A DNA stretch of 64,000 bases from Aurantiochytrium sp. KH105 (taxonomy: Eukaryota; Sar; Bigyra; Thraustochytrida; Thraustochytriidae). The notes below the pieces were generated by a model. It was not told the DNA's origin. It saw only the letters and a program-made list of their open reading frames with translations, and did not search any database. The first letter of the stretch is position 1, and every line of letters begins with the position of its first letter. The DNA lies in NCBI GenBank assembly GCA_003116975.1, contig BGKB01000060.1:1-64000 (forward strand), given 5' to 3'. Shown here in pieces: positions 47,550-57,613 of this stretch. Position numbers and translations under genes: made by a program.

Positions 47550-48358
47550 CTCGCCGAAATCAAGTCTTTGTCCATGAAGTATCCCCACCAACAATTATAA
47601 AGAACCTAAATTGTCCCTGTGCCGCCATGCCCGTCGCGTCCCATGAGAAAAGCAATCCAATCACTCCACACCGCTGACACCATCATGACCGTGTGACGAC
47701 AGAAAATCTCGCGCAACCCCAATCTGCGCAACCCAACTGCTGCGTCGACTTGGGCGCTCCGTCGCGCCGAAGAGCGGGAAGCCCTAGTCTGTCCCGAGCG
47801 GCGGCGGCGGCCACCTTACCGCGCGCATGGCGGCGCCTGCTCGCGCACGGCCCCGTAAGGCGAGCGGGCTCGCGCGGCCGCTCTGGCCCGCTCTGGCCGC
47901 GCGCAAGTGCGCTTTGCGCGGGCGCAAGTGGCGGGTCGCGAGGCGCAAGTGGCGGGCCGCGCGGGGCGCGCAGAGCCGCGAGGGCGGCCGGGGCGAAAGA
48001 GGGGCCCCCGGGGGGCGCAAGTGCAGAATGCGCGGGCGCAAGTGCGGAATGCGCGGGCGCAAGTGCGGAATGGGCCGCCGGGCGCAGGCGAGCGGCGCAA
48101 GTGGGCGGCGCGCGGAAAGGCGACTTGCGGCGCGAGGAAGGGCGACTTGCGGCGCGGATAGGCGACTTGCGGCGCGCGGATAGGCGACTTGGGCGCGCGC
48201 GCGGATGGGTGGCGCAGAGAGGCGGGGAGGCGCGAGGCGGGAGCAGGCAGGAGCAGCAGGAGAGCAATTAGCCAATCGCAGCGACCGAGGAGACCGCGGT
48301 ACACGCCGGGGTGGAGGACGCAGCGCTAGCTAGGCAGGAGCAAGACTCGCAGGAGAAG
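47550..48358. promoter_or_regulatory. Upstream region of eS12 with GCGCAAGTG arrays
   Basis: Very GC-rich from 47800. Seven GCGCAAGTG copies at 47901, 47922, 47943, 48015, 48036, 48057 and 48095, many 21 bp apart, then four GGCGACTTG units about 20 bp apart at 48118-48190. Arg/Ala/Pro-rich frames on both strands across this array are repeat artefacts. The ribosomal-protein promoter is expected here. Confidence 0.55.
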
Positions 48359-48796
48359 ATGGCCGAGCAGGATGAGGTGATGGAGGAGGTCGAGGAGTCG
48401 ACGCCCGCGGTGGAGGAGATCCCCGTGGAGGACCTCACGCCCATGACCGCGCTCCAGGCGGTCCTCAAGAAGTCCATGTACAACGACGGCCTCCGCCGCG
48501 GCCTGCACGAGTGCGCCAAGGCCCTCGACAGCAAGGCCGCGCGCCTGTGCTGCCTCGCCGAGAACTGCGAGGAGGACGCCTACAAGAAGCTCATCGTTGC
48601 GCTCTGCGCCGAGCACGACGTCCCGCTCATCAAGGTCACCGACCGCAAGGAGCTCGGCCAGTGGTGCGGTCTTTGCAAGATCGACGCCGAGGGCGCCCCC
48701 ACGCGCGTCGTTGGCTGCTCGTGCGCCGTTATTACTGACTTCGGGGAGGAGTCGCCCGCGCTCAACTTTCTCCTTGACTACCTCAAGAACGCCTAA
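48359..48796 (+). CDS. RPS12: 40S ribosomal protein eS12 (RPS12), 145 aa
   Basis: ATG 48359 (context GAAGATGG) is taken as the start; the open codons before it begin at GTG. The N-terminal ~30 residues are acidic, then the L7Ae-like fold of eS12: [41 protein letters not shown], then [31 protein letters not shown], then [27 protein letters not shown], all hallmark blocks. eS12 is on the small-subunit beak. Length 145 is close to animal RPS12 (132) with a longer acidic start. Codon use is strongly biased to C/G in third positions, as expected of a highly expressed gene. Confidence 0.97.
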   Translation: MAEQDEVMEEVEESTPAVEEIPVEDLTPMTALQAVLKKSMYNDGLRRGLHECAKALDSKAARLCCLAENCEEDAYKKLIVALCAEHDVPLIKVTDRKELGQWCGLCKIDAEGAPTRVVGCSCAVITDFGEESPALNFLLDYLKNA

Positions 48797-49224
48797 TCGA
48801 GCTTGACCTTCTTTTCCTTTTTCTCTTGTCGTTTACCTTTGTTGCGCGTCCTCTTGTCTCGCCACGTGCATGCGCCTGTGCCGGGGCATGCCATGCCAAG
48901 CCTCGCTATGCCTTTGTGATCCTTCTGCGTAGCAGACTTGACCAGCTTCAACTGAAGAGAGCGAACAAAGACCGTTCGCAGAATCTATCAAGCCCCCACC
49001 TTGACTTTTCTTGCCCTCGCTTGTTTTCTCGGCACCTGATAAAACATCCTCTCTCGCACCTCAGAACGTAGCTGATCTGCCCAACGTTGGCTTTTCTTTG
49101 CCTGTATTTTCAAGCAATTTGCTGCTGCATGTACGTATACGCATGTTTCAATGTGAACAATGTGAAGGCAAGTGAACCAATCAAGTTTGAGCAAAAACGA
49201 CTTTGATTCTACATGAAAGAAAAT
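48797..49224. other. Convergent 3' flanks of eS12 and WDR24
   Basis: About 430 bp with T-rich sequence just past the eS12 stop (48808-48840). No gene, RNA or repeat of note. Confidence 0.5.
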
Positions 49225-52200
49225 TCACCCACGCGGCTTTTCAATTGCGCTTGGCCGAAGCATTCTGATATCTGACAACGTACAATTGTGACCGCAGCCA
49301 GTCGGACACGTCTTCTCCGTGCGAAACCACTCCGTCATGTGATCGAGGTGACCTGCATGACCACAACCTTGGCACCACACATAGACGCCCTTAACGACCT
49401 GCTCGCAAATGGCACAACGACTCACAGTGTGCTTGCAGGTTTCGCAGATTCCGGTGAAGACCGTGTCAGCCATAATGAGGTTCTTCTTGTTCGTCTGAAA
49501 GCAAAAGCTACAACCCTCTGCGACCATGCTCGACATTTGGTAGCATCGCTCCACCTCTGGGTCGTTGCACGCAGAGATGACCCGCGCGGCCACCGAGAAG
49601 ACACGCAGCTGCTGCAAGAGATCCACATATGAGCACAGCCACATGCGCTTCTTGGACGAGTCCACCTCGGGCTCAAGGAGGTCCCCAAGAACGAGCAAGA
49701 GCATCGAGCACATTTGCACGTCACCATTGTCCGCGTGATGCTCCAAAATGTCGTGCACGAGGTCCGACTTGAGCTTGCTTGTGTTTTGTGTAACAATGTG
49801 CAAGGGCGACAAAATCACCTCACCCTTTTCAAGGGCGTGCTCGGACATGCCGAGCCAGCTCAGGGGCGGTGGGGCCCCACTCAGAGGGTTCAAAAGCACC
49901 GAATCCACATCAGAAGGTCGTACACCGCCGCCCATGTCAATGCTGGCATTCATATGATCCCGATCAAGACCTGCAATGTCGCCGGCAGCACTCATGGCCC
50001 CGACCGAGTGTCTGTCGAGCTGGCCGACGCCAAGCTGACGCGAAACTTCATCTTCCGCCGTATCGTCACGAGCATCGGGAACATCACCATAGTTCATGGA
50101 TCCGCGGCTCGACCGATGGCTGGTCTCCGTCAGTGCTCGCTGGCGATGATGATGTCCGCCCTCTGGGGACACAGTTTCGCTCTCGAAGGTGTGCCCCGAG
50201 CTCAGCGAAGAGCTGCGCGAAAATTCCAGGTACTGCGCACCTTGTTCTTGCAGCGAAGAATGATGCGAAGGCGCGTAGCCGTCGTGGATCATGTTGGTCG
50301 GTTCGAACACTGCCAAGGTGGCCACTGGCCCCGACACAGGAGACTGCACTTGGAGCTGCATTTGCGTCGAGTAGATCTGTTGGTAATACTGTACAAACTT
50401 TCGCCGTCTTTGCATTCGGTGAAAGCGTCGCAGCTTCTGGTGGCCCTTGGACATGGGCTTCTCTGGCACAAGAGGCTTGGCGAACTCGATCGCATCGTGC
50501 AGCTCCTGCACGTCATCCTCTAAAGTTTTCGTCCGGAGCACGAAATTTGCGTCGTCAACAGGCACAGCGCGACTCAGCCTGCACAGGAGATTGATGCTCT
50601 CCGGTCGCCAAAGTTGCGTTCGCCCCGTTCCAATTGAGAAAGGCGTGGAAAGATCCACTTCTTGCGCGCTCACGGACACCTTTCCGGAGCCTGAAAGGCC
50701 ACTGCGTATTCGCTCTGTGGCTGCGGCGTCGGCCTCTGTATCTTCCAGCATCGAGCCTGCGGCCCCTACCGAGGACGCACTGTCCACTCCCACAGATCCT
50801 GAGCGCTGCCTCACATGTCCACGCGCTTTGGGCTCGAAGATTTGACCGCCGCCGCCGCCGAGTCCGCTTCGGCTGTCGTGGTCGCTCGAAGCCTTGCCCT
50901 CATCTGCAATGCTGTTGGCTCCCGATGAAGACGTGCTTATCTGAGCGCGAGACGCGTTTGAATGCACGCGTGGTCTCCCCATGGGCAAATGAGAACCAGG
51001 TCCCCAGGCGTCGAGGGCATTTGCCCATCGCGACGCGCTACTCGCGCTATGCGTCCGTAGGTGCTTGGGTGCCAAAGTGCTCCCGCGGGGCGACATGGGC
51101 GGCGGCGGCGTTCCGTGCCGTCTTGGCGACGTTGGCAAACCACTTCCTACTATGCCGAGACCGCTGCGACTCCGCCCAGGGCTCAAGCCAAAGAGATCAT
51201 CGGGTCCTGATGCCTCGGGTTCGTGACTATTTGCGCGTTGCACCGGACCCATAAAGGTGTCACGCGAGGAATGGCTATCAAAGCTCAGCGTCCTGGAGCG
51301 CCGAAGTGGTTCCGCGACCTTAAATACCTGGCGCGCCTTCTCGCCACCGTCCAAGTGAACACTTTGCGGAGCATACTGCATCATAATGAGACGCCAAATT
51401 TGCGCCTGCGTGCGTGCGCCTGCAGCGACCGCAACCCCTGCATTGTGCTCGCAGCATGCCGTAAGGGCCGCTTGTTTTAAGAGCATCTTCTCGCGTGCTT
51501 CGTCGAAATCGGAGTGTTCCTGCGTGTCATGGTGTGCGTCCAAACTTGCTGCGCCGTACGGCTGGGAGAGCATTTTACGGTATGCTGTCTGCGCAGAAGC
51601 CACGCCGTCGACCGTAGACACAACAGGAGGGGCGAGAAGCTCGGCGGCGCTCGCTTGAGGCGCGGACACCGCGCGTCCACCTTCATTTGTGCCCTTGACA
51701 TGATTGATCCCAAACGGCGCGGTGTTTGCGTTGTGATGATTCGCGTGAGACTGCGTCCCTGCCCCGAGCAGCGAAAGGTGGCGAATCCGGTGCTCTTCGA
51801 GCAAGCGCATGCCTTCCGGGCTTTCGCGCAATGTGCTTGGCGTCACATAGCCCTGTGCGAGAGCGATGAACTGTTCCGCATTGAAACCAAAGATCGGGTC
51901 CGAAAATGAGCCACCCGGTCCTGCCGATGGCATATCTTGGGTGCTCCTGGGCGCGCCCAGAACATTGACGTTGTTGACGGGACGGGATGTCTGCTCTTCG
52001 GGCTCCAGTAAGCGATTGACCATGAGTGCATCCTCGAGACGCGACGAAGGAATCTGTTCGTACACTGCAGCTAGACGTGACTTGATCGAGAAACTGATGG
52101 CATTGGACCGAAACTTTTGCAGCGGCATGTTTCCCTTTGCCAGACACCGGATTGTGACCTTGCCGCCTGCGCTACAACACAAGAGAGACCCCCAGCTAAG

Positions 52201-54036
52201 CTTGCTTGCTTCCTCGGAACGATGGCGGTGTCTGAACTTGCGGAAACGCTTCCGTTGCTGGGCTTGCTGCTGTTCCAAGTTCGACTCATGATTATACTCG
52301 TTGCCTGCACGTAGTGCGCTGTTGGTGCGATGTGTCATGACCGACTCGGCAAGGGAATGCGTGGGGCTGGGGGCTCGTCTAGCGCCCATCGCCGAGAGCA
52401 CAGGACTATGCGTTCGTCTCATCCCCGCGACGTCTGAGTTTGCCCCCGGTGGGGCTGCATTCAGCTGGGAGGGAGGCGTTTCTCCAGCGGGAATGGCATC
52501 GATGGGTGTAAAACGATTACGATCTGGCGCTCGCCGGTTGCCCGGAAGGCGAGCATAAGGATTGGTCGGATCCTGGAGTTGTCCAGTCGTATTCCACACG
52601 CTTCCCGTGTCGCCTCCGTACTCGCTCCCATTCGCATCGTCCAAAAGGTCAATTTCTTCATCTTCTTGGCCCGACCACCAAACCGTAGAGTAGAGCGTAG
52701 ATCCGACGATGTCGTTGGGGTCGAGGAAAGTGTCGAGCCAAAGAAAACCATTGGCGGAGTCGTCGAGCTCGCAAGCGAGAATCGTTGTCAATGGCACATG
52801 TGGCTCAACAACGTTCCAGAGCTTGAGGTAGGGCGTTTTCAGCGAGCTGGCTACGATTTGATAAGGATGCCCAGGCCGCCAGCGAGCACGCATGACCTGA
52901 TCGTCGGCAACAAACTCATACAAGGGTCGGCTGTTAAATTTGCTTGCCTTTCCCCGTCTCCTCCCCGCAGCAGACGCGTCCGTTACACTGGACTTCATTG
53001 AGCCTTGCGATTCGCCGCTCTGCCGACGCAAATGACCGCCGGCGCGTTCCGATGCTGCTGGGCGTTGACGTGCTGAGCCCAAAAGTTTTGTTGGTGATGC
53101 GTCCTTCGAGCCAGCTAAGCCTGCTTTGGCAATTGAGCCCCCCCCGAGGCTTCCTTCAGCAGAAGAAGAGGTGCCCGTGGAGGACGCAGGCGGCGCTTCA
53201 GTGTCTGCGTTGTGCTCTTCCTCCGCGGAAGTTGTTGCGGCCGTATCCCAGACCTTGATCCAGCCGTCACCACCGCCGCTAGCAAGGAGATGATTCACCT
53301 CCGGGTTCCAGTCGACCGAGAGAGCTTCAGCCTGATGTGCTCGGTACGTGTGAACAGCCTTGGAGTTGTGCCGCACGTCCCACACTTGCACAACGCCGTT
53401 CGAAAAGGCTGCAGCAAAGAAAGGCGTGGCTTGCTCTTTGCGAAACTGCAAATCGCGAACCATTCGCTGCTTGGGTGTAATTGTAAAGTTGGCGTGCGAC
53501 TTGACGCGAATGTCCCAGAACTTGATCGTGGCATCGTTAGATCCTGTGAGTAGCGTCTCACTGTCATTATAATGCCAAGCAAGACATCCCACAGCCTGGC
53601 TGTGTTCGCGCAAGACCGTGTCTGGTTTCCACTGACCAGGACTACCCTTGGCTGCGTTAATGTCCCAGATGCCTACGGCACCGCTGGAGCTGGTGGTGGC
53701 AAGCATATGGGCGAGCTCGAGTGTTGGGTTAAATTTTACTTTCAAAACGGGCTTGAGCATACCCACGGACTTGCCGCCGTGCTTGGTGTCCTTTAAGATG
53801 ACCATTTCCTCCTCTTCGAGAGTGCGGTACTTGTTTGACAGTCGCAGCAAGCTCAGCTTGTTGTTTGCGCCGACGGCCACGACCTGTTGGTCGGCACTTA
53901 TATCTACGCTGTTGGCCACGCCCACATCCATGGTCAGCTCATGAGCCCAGGTATTTGGGATCGGCCCTGGGCCTGCAGCTCCGCTCGCGCTCGCGCTGCT
54001 GCTGAGAGCGCCGGGGCGCCCGCTATCCGGCGCCAT
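49225..54036 (-). CDS. WDR24: WDR24-like GATOR2 subunit, 1603 aa
   Basis: ATG 54036, single frame. Residues ~30-320 form a WD40 propeller (ANSVDISADQQVVAVGANNKLSLLRL, AVGCLAWHYNDSETLLTGSNDATIKFWDIR, ALSVDWNPEVNHLLASGGGDGWIKVWD). A long Ser/Gly/His-rich middle (~320-1350) carries a second set of strand-like segments (VMRARWRPGHPYQIVASS) and conserved islands. The last ~130 residues are the GATOR2-type C-terminus: HADNGDVQMCSMLLLVLGD, SYVDLLQQLRVFSVAARVI, then zinc-binding cysteines with CAICEQVVKGVYVWCQGCGHAGHLDHM and CPTGCGHNC, closest to WDR24 among WDR24/WDR59/MIOS. GATOR2 activates TORC1 in amino-acid signalling at the lysosome or vacuole. It is about twice the length of animal WDR24, by low-complexity inserts. 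Confidence 0.82.
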   Translation of the reverse strand: MAPDSGRPGALSSSASASGAAGPGPIPNTWAHELTMDVGVANSVDISADQQVVAVGANNKLSLLRLSNKYRTLEEEEMVILKDTKHGGKSVGMLKPVLKVKFNPTLELAHMLATTSSSGAVGIWDINAAKGSPGQWKPDTVLREHSQAVGCLAWHYNDSETLLTGSNDATIKFWDIRVKSHANFTITPKQRMVRDLQFRKEQATPFFAAAFSNGVVQVWDVRHNSKAVHTYRAHQAEALSVDWNPEVNHLLASGGGDGWIKVWDTAATTSAEEEHNADTEAPPASSTGTSSSAEGSLGGGSIAKAGLAGSKDASPTKLLGSARQRPAASERAGGHLRRQSGESQGSMKSSVTDASAAGRRRGKASKFNSRPLYEFVADDQVMRARWRPGHPYQIVASSLKTPYLKLWNVVEPHVPLTTILACELDDSANGFLWLDTFLDPNDIVGSTLYSTVWWSGQEDEEIDLLDDANGSEYGGDTGSVWNTTGQLQDPTNPYARLPGNRRAPDRNRFTPIDAIPAGETPPSQLNAAPPGANSDVAGMRRTHSPVLSAMGARRAPSPTHSLAESVMTHRTNSALRAGNEYNHESNLEQQQAQQRKRFRKFRHRHRSEEASKLSWGSLLCCSAGGKVTIRCLAKGNMPLQKFRSNAISFSIKSRLAAVYEQIPSSRLEDALMVNRLLEPEEQTSRPVNNVNVLGAPRSTQDMPSAGPGGSFSDPIFGFNAEQFIALAQGYVTPSTLRESPEGMRLLEEHRIRHLSLLGAGTQSHANHHNANTAPFGINHVKGTNEGGRAVSAPQASAAELLAPPVVSTVDGVASAQTAYRKMLSQPYGAASLDAHHDTQEHSDFDEAREKMLLKQAALTACCEHNAGVAVAAGARTQAQIWRLIMMQYAPQSVHLDGGEKARQVFKVAEPLRRSRTLSFDSHSSRDTFMGPVQRANSHEPEASGPDDLFGLSPGRSRSGLGIVGSGLPTSPRRHGTPPPPMSPRGSTLAPKHLRTHSASSASRWANALDAWGPGSHLPMGRPRVHSNASRAQISTSSSGANSIADEGKASSDHDSRSGLGGGGGQIFEPKARGHVRQRSGSVGVDSASSVGAAGSMLEDTEADAAATERIRSGLSGSGKVSVSAQEVDLSTPFSIGTGRTQLWRPESINLLCRLSRAVPVDDANFVLRTKTLEDDVQELHDAIEFAKPLVPEKPMSKGHQKLRRFHRMQRRRKFVQYYQQIYSTQMQLQVQSPVSGPVATLAVFEPTNMIHDGYAPSHHSSLQEQGAQYLEFSRSSSLSSGHTFESETVSPEGGHHHRQRALTETSHRSSRGSMNYGDVPDARDDTAEDEVSRQLGVGQLDRHSVGAMSAAGDIAGLDRDHMNASIDMGGGVRPSDVDSVLLNPLSGAPPPLSWLGMSEHALEKGEVILSPLHIVTQNTSKLKSDLVHDILEHHADNGDVQMCSMLLLVLGDLLEPEVDSSKKRMWLCSYVDLLQQLRVFSVAARVISACNDPEVERCYQMSSMVAEGCSFCFQTNKKNLIMADTVFTGICETCKHTVSRCAICEQVVKGVYVWCQGCGHAGHLDHMTEWFRTEKTCPTGCGHNCTLSDIRMLRPSAIEKPRG

Positions 54037-54788
54037 CCTATCTTTATCAAGTTTGGTCTATCTTGCAATCGTGTCACGCAAGCCAACCTCGCCAGACAGA
54101 GAAGCAGATTGACAGACAGACCGCGCTGCTGAGGGCAGACGGACACGTAGACGCGCGGGGCAAGCGTCTCGCCGCACACGCGCCTTGAGGACCTGGGCCC
54201 CAGCGCACGGACTTTGCGTGTCTTTGCCGCCCAAGCTCCCCCCAAAAGGGAAAAGACAAGAAGCGAAAAAGAAAATCACAAAAGGAAAAGATTTCTTCTT
54301 CGCTAGACCTTGACGAGAATAGTCGAGCAGCTTCGTAAAGAAGTATTTGCGCACAGACAGAATTTCATCGCGCACAAAGTTTTGAAGTAGAGCGAGGTGA
54401 TATGCGCAAGTCAATTGACCGACGCCAAGCCCCGGCTAATGCAGAAGTTTGGCGCAAGTTGAGTGAGCGCAAGCAATTATGCATTGATTTCCTCAAGAAT
54501 CCAGACTTCCAGCACAGAAAAGATGCCTCGAGCTTGCACATTATATTGCAACCGTTTTCCTTTTTTACACATCAAAACCCGACATTGATCATTCCATGGA
54601 TTCTCTTTTGAATAGCCTGAATCAATCTTTCTCTCTAGTTTAATCTGTATGTTACACAAATGCAAAGCAAGCTGGCTTGTCTACCAAAACACCCTTGCTG
54701 CGGACGAACAGAAAGCACGTTTACAACAAGACCAGCGCATTGCGGTCATGATGCACACCATTGATCGTTGGCGCTCTTGTCAAACCGC
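54037..54788. other. Intergenic between UGT 3' end and WDR24 5' end
   Basis: Both genes are on the minus strand, so this holds the WDR24 promoter and the UGT 3' flank. GCGCAAGT at 54452-54459. The short frames are not convincing. Confidence 0.45.
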
Positions 54789-56378
54789 TTAGGAAAGCTC
54801 TTCGCAATACTGCTTGAGAATGGCGGCGGCAATGGAAGCACCATCAAGGCTAGCCTTGAGACGTTTGCGAACGGCCTGCGCACGTGCATGCACGTGCGAC
54901 TGCAGGGAGCGCCGAATGCCGCGGCGCAGTGCTTCGTCAGTCGCGAGCGAATTGCGAGGGACGTGAACACCGCATCCAATGGCATCTAATCTCGAGGCCC
55001 AGTACGGCTGGTCCGACCAGCGAAGAATAGGGACGACAAGCGAGGGCGTTCCAGCGTACAAGGCAGACGCACTTGTCCCCGCCCCGCCATGATGCACTAC
55101 GCAAGCGCAACGCGGGAATACGACATCGTAAGGAATGGAGGTGCGCACGTACAAGAGTTTTGGGCCTTTGTTTTCGATTGTTACATCTTGCCCGGGCTCT
55201 TTCGGCGCGCACACCACAACGCTACAGCTTTCGGCAAGCGCGGCCTGGACCACCGTTTCACGTAGCTCATCTGGAATTTGCATGCTTCCAAAGGTAACAA
55301 GGACGAGTCGATCGCGCGGCTGCGCTCGCATAAATGACGCAAGTGCCTCGGGCACACTGTCTTGCGTCTGTGCGCGCCTCCAAAACCCGCAGACCATTGC
55401 GTTTGACGGCCAATCTGCTGGCCGTGGCTGAACGCGTTCGGCATATGCATGAAAAGCAGGCTGCGCTGTCACGTCAGCCAGGGATTGCAAAGCATCTGCG
55501 GCTCGAAGGTCAGCCACCTTGGTCCTAAAATGGCCATCTGCAGCTGCCAGACCTGTACTCACGGCCGCACGGACAATCTGTAGACCGCGCCAGGAATAAA
55601 GCGCCTTGTTGAAGAGACCATGCACCGAGCTTGGGAGCGTACGCAAGGCCCGCCTCGAAATTCCCATGTACTCGCACGGCGGAAAGGCACGGGTGGGGAC
55701 ATCGGAGGCAACAAAGTGAACACAAAGGCAAGGCACGCGAAGTTTTTCGGCCACATGCATCGCAATGGAGCGCGTCAGAGCCGTACAAACAATCACAGAG
55801 ACCCGCTCGCGCTCAGCAGCACGTAGACAGCCCTCGGCCAGCTGTGGATAAACCTTTGCCAGAACGCCAAGCACGTCGGCAATGCTCCCATTTTCCTGTG
55901 CAAACACTTCTGGGGGCTGATCAACCTCGTCGACGCCAATGCTTTCAAAGGGTACGTCGGCGCCCTCTACGAGGTCACGAAAGCATGTTGGAGCGCAGAG
56001 CCGGGGTTTGAGTCCTATTCTTTGCAGGCGGTCTGCAAAGGCAATGAGAGGCTCAACGTCTCCTCGCGTTCCATACGAGAGGAGTAGCGCGCTTGCGCTG
56101 GGATCATATTGTCCGATGCGGACCCAGCGTTGCACCGGCAACCTCAATCTTTCGCGTTTCTTTCCGTCCGCCGCGGGCACGGCAACAACAACGAAGCGAC
56201 CACGGTTGCGTCGCGACAATCTTCTGTAAAGCAGATATGCGAGAAGGAGGACGAGCACCAGAACTCCGAGTGTCGGCACTAGCGTCTGCCAGAGCTGCTG
56301 GAGACTTGGGGTGACCCAACTCGCGCCGCCGAGCCAGGTCCCGCTGGCGTTGGCGTTGGCGTTGGCCTTATTGCTCAT
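54789..56378 (-). CDS. UGT80/Atg26-like sterol or lipid glucosyltransferase with N-terminal membrane anchor, 529 aa
   Basis: ATG 56378 (MSNKANANANASG) is the first ATG; the frame runs on upstream from a TTG. A hydrophobic helix lies at ~33-51 (LVPTLGVLVLVLLLAYLL) followed by RRLSRRNRGR. The GT-B fold starts at SYGTRGDVEPLIAFADRLQRIG (~101), the acceptor-side signature of the UGT80/Atg26/GT28-like group. The C-terminal domain has RLVLVTFGSMQI, YDVVFPRCACVVHHGGAGTSASALYAGTPSLVVPILRWSDQPYW, the sugar-nucleotide loop with HHGGAGT and DQP. Known members move glucose from UDP-glucose to sterols or other lipids. The Atg26 PH/GRAM N-terminus is absent, and the membrane anchor is unusual for UGT80. 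Acceptor unknown. Confidence 0.85.
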   Translation of the reverse strand: MSNKANANANASGTWLGGASWVTPSLQQLWQTLVPTLGVLVLVLLLAYLLYRRLSRRNRGRFVVVAVPAADGKKRERLRLPVQRWVRIGQYDPSASALLLSYGTRGDVEPLIAFADRLQRIGLKPRLCAPTCFRDLVEGADVPFESIGVDEVDQPPEVFAQENGSIADVLGVLAKVYPQLAEGCLRAAERERVSVIVCTALTRSIAMHVAEKLRVPCLCVHFVASDVPTRAFPPCEYMGISRRALRTLPSSVHGLFNKALYSWRGLQIVRAAVSTGLAAADGHFRTKVADLRAADALQSLADVTAQPAFHAYAERVQPRPADWPSNAMVCGFWRRAQTQDSVPEALASFMRAQPRDRLVLVTFGSMQIPDELRETVVQAALAESCSVVVCAPKEPGQDVTIENKGPKLLYVRTSIPYDVVFPRCACVVHHGGAGTSASALYAGTPSLVVPILRWSDQPYWASRLDAIGCGVHVPRNSLATDEALRRGIRRSLQSHVHARAQAVRKRLKASLDGASIAAAILKQYCEELS

Positions 56379-57613
56379 GACCGACCACTCGGCTCGCCTT
56401 GGCTCAGAAAGCGCTCGAGCACTGCAAGACTGTGTGCATGTCGCGCGCCGCGACCCGCTCTCTCCCTTTTCGATGGATAGATATGTAGAGCGCAGCCACA
56501 CCGGCAGCAATGATGGTGATGTTGTGATGCTGCTGAAGATTCCCGACAGCAAGATGAAGGCCCAATGTTTTTACAGACCTCGGCTGTCCCCCGGTCGATC
56601 ATTGGACGGGCCCCCGTATCTAGGTTTCGGTTAGGTTTGGCATGCCGCGGAAGGGGCCTGGAGGGCCCCCACCAAACAAACGCCTTTCGCTCCTCGGTCG
56701 CTCCGACGCCGTCGCTGCCGCCGCCGCGTGCCGCCCTCCTTCGCCTCGCCGCCGCCGCCCGCCGCCGCGCGCCGCGTCTCCCTCCCTCGGGCGCGTCTGC
56801 GCTGGGAGCGGAGCGAAGCGGGCGCGGACAGGGGCCTCGCGCCGCGTTTTCGCCGTCGCGGCTTCCGTCGGTTTCCATCGCTCGCCGAGAGCCTTGGCCG
56901 GGCAACCCCGTCGCTGAGCGAGCGTCTCTCTTGCGGTTCTCCGCTCGCCCGCTCGCCCCTTCGCTCTCTTTGCTGCTGCGCTTGCTGCTGCCGCTGCTGC
57001 TGCGCACGTCCGTTGATTTATTCCTGTGGAGACGGAGCGCGCACGCACGCACGCATTTAGACAGAGAGAGAGAACGAAAGAGGCTGGGCGGGTGCTTTCT
57101 CGCCTCCTGGCCCGCAAGCAGCCAGTGAGCCTTCTTTTGTTTACCTTCCCCTTCTTCTCCTTCTCCCCCTTCTTTTTCATCTAACCAACTCTCTCACTCT
57201 CCCTCTCGGGACTCGCGACTCGCGACTCGTTGAGCTCGCGACCGTCGTGCCTGCCAGACAAGTGGTGGTGGTTGGTCGAACGCCTGAGGTGTCCAGGTCT
57301 TTTCTTTTGGTTGTCGTGTTGTTGTTGTTGCGTTGCTTTACGTTGCGTTGAATTACGTTGCGTTGCGTTGCTTTGCTTTGCATTTCTTTGCGTTTCTTTG
57401 CGTTTTTTGCAGTTGCGTTGCGTTGTTGTTGATCATCCTTTGTCGCACGACGGCGATCCCTGCACCGCTCAAATTTGCTGAGCTTGCATTTCGCTCTGAT
57501 ATCCTCTTTTCTACCTGCTTACCTGCATTACGCACCTGTCGGACGCTTTGGAATTTGGAATTTGAGACCGAGTCAAGGTCGCATCGTTTCTTTTCGTTAA
57601 CTCTCTTTTCAAG
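56379..57613. promoter_or_regulatory. Divergent upstream region, UGT (-) / RRM protein (+)
   Basis: No firm gene. From 56690 to 57060 it is GCC/CGC-rich. From 57312 to 57432 it is a TTGCG/TTGCT repeat tract that ends in TTTGCGTTTTTTGCAG, which looks like a 3' splice site, so the RRM gene may have a 5' UTR intron with a donor in the 57.1-57.3 kb region. Confidence 0.4.
57312..57432 (+). repeat. TTGCG/TTGCT-rich tandem tract in the 5' leader
   Basis: About twenty GTTGC, GTTGCT or TTTGC units in 120 bp, strongly pyrimidine- and G-biased on one strand, including TTTTTTGCAG at about 57404-57413. Confidence 0.75.

Noticed and set aside
47683-48305. Several 160-194-codon frames on both strands upstream of eS12
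   Set aside because: All arise from the GCGCAAGTG arrays in GC-rich DNA; repeated SALAPAH-type peptides are translation of the tandem DNA.
56642-56917. Short plus-strand frame beginning MPRKGPGGPPPNKRLS
   Set aside because: The first 25 residues look reasonable but the rest is Arg/Ala low complexity and no splice partner was found.
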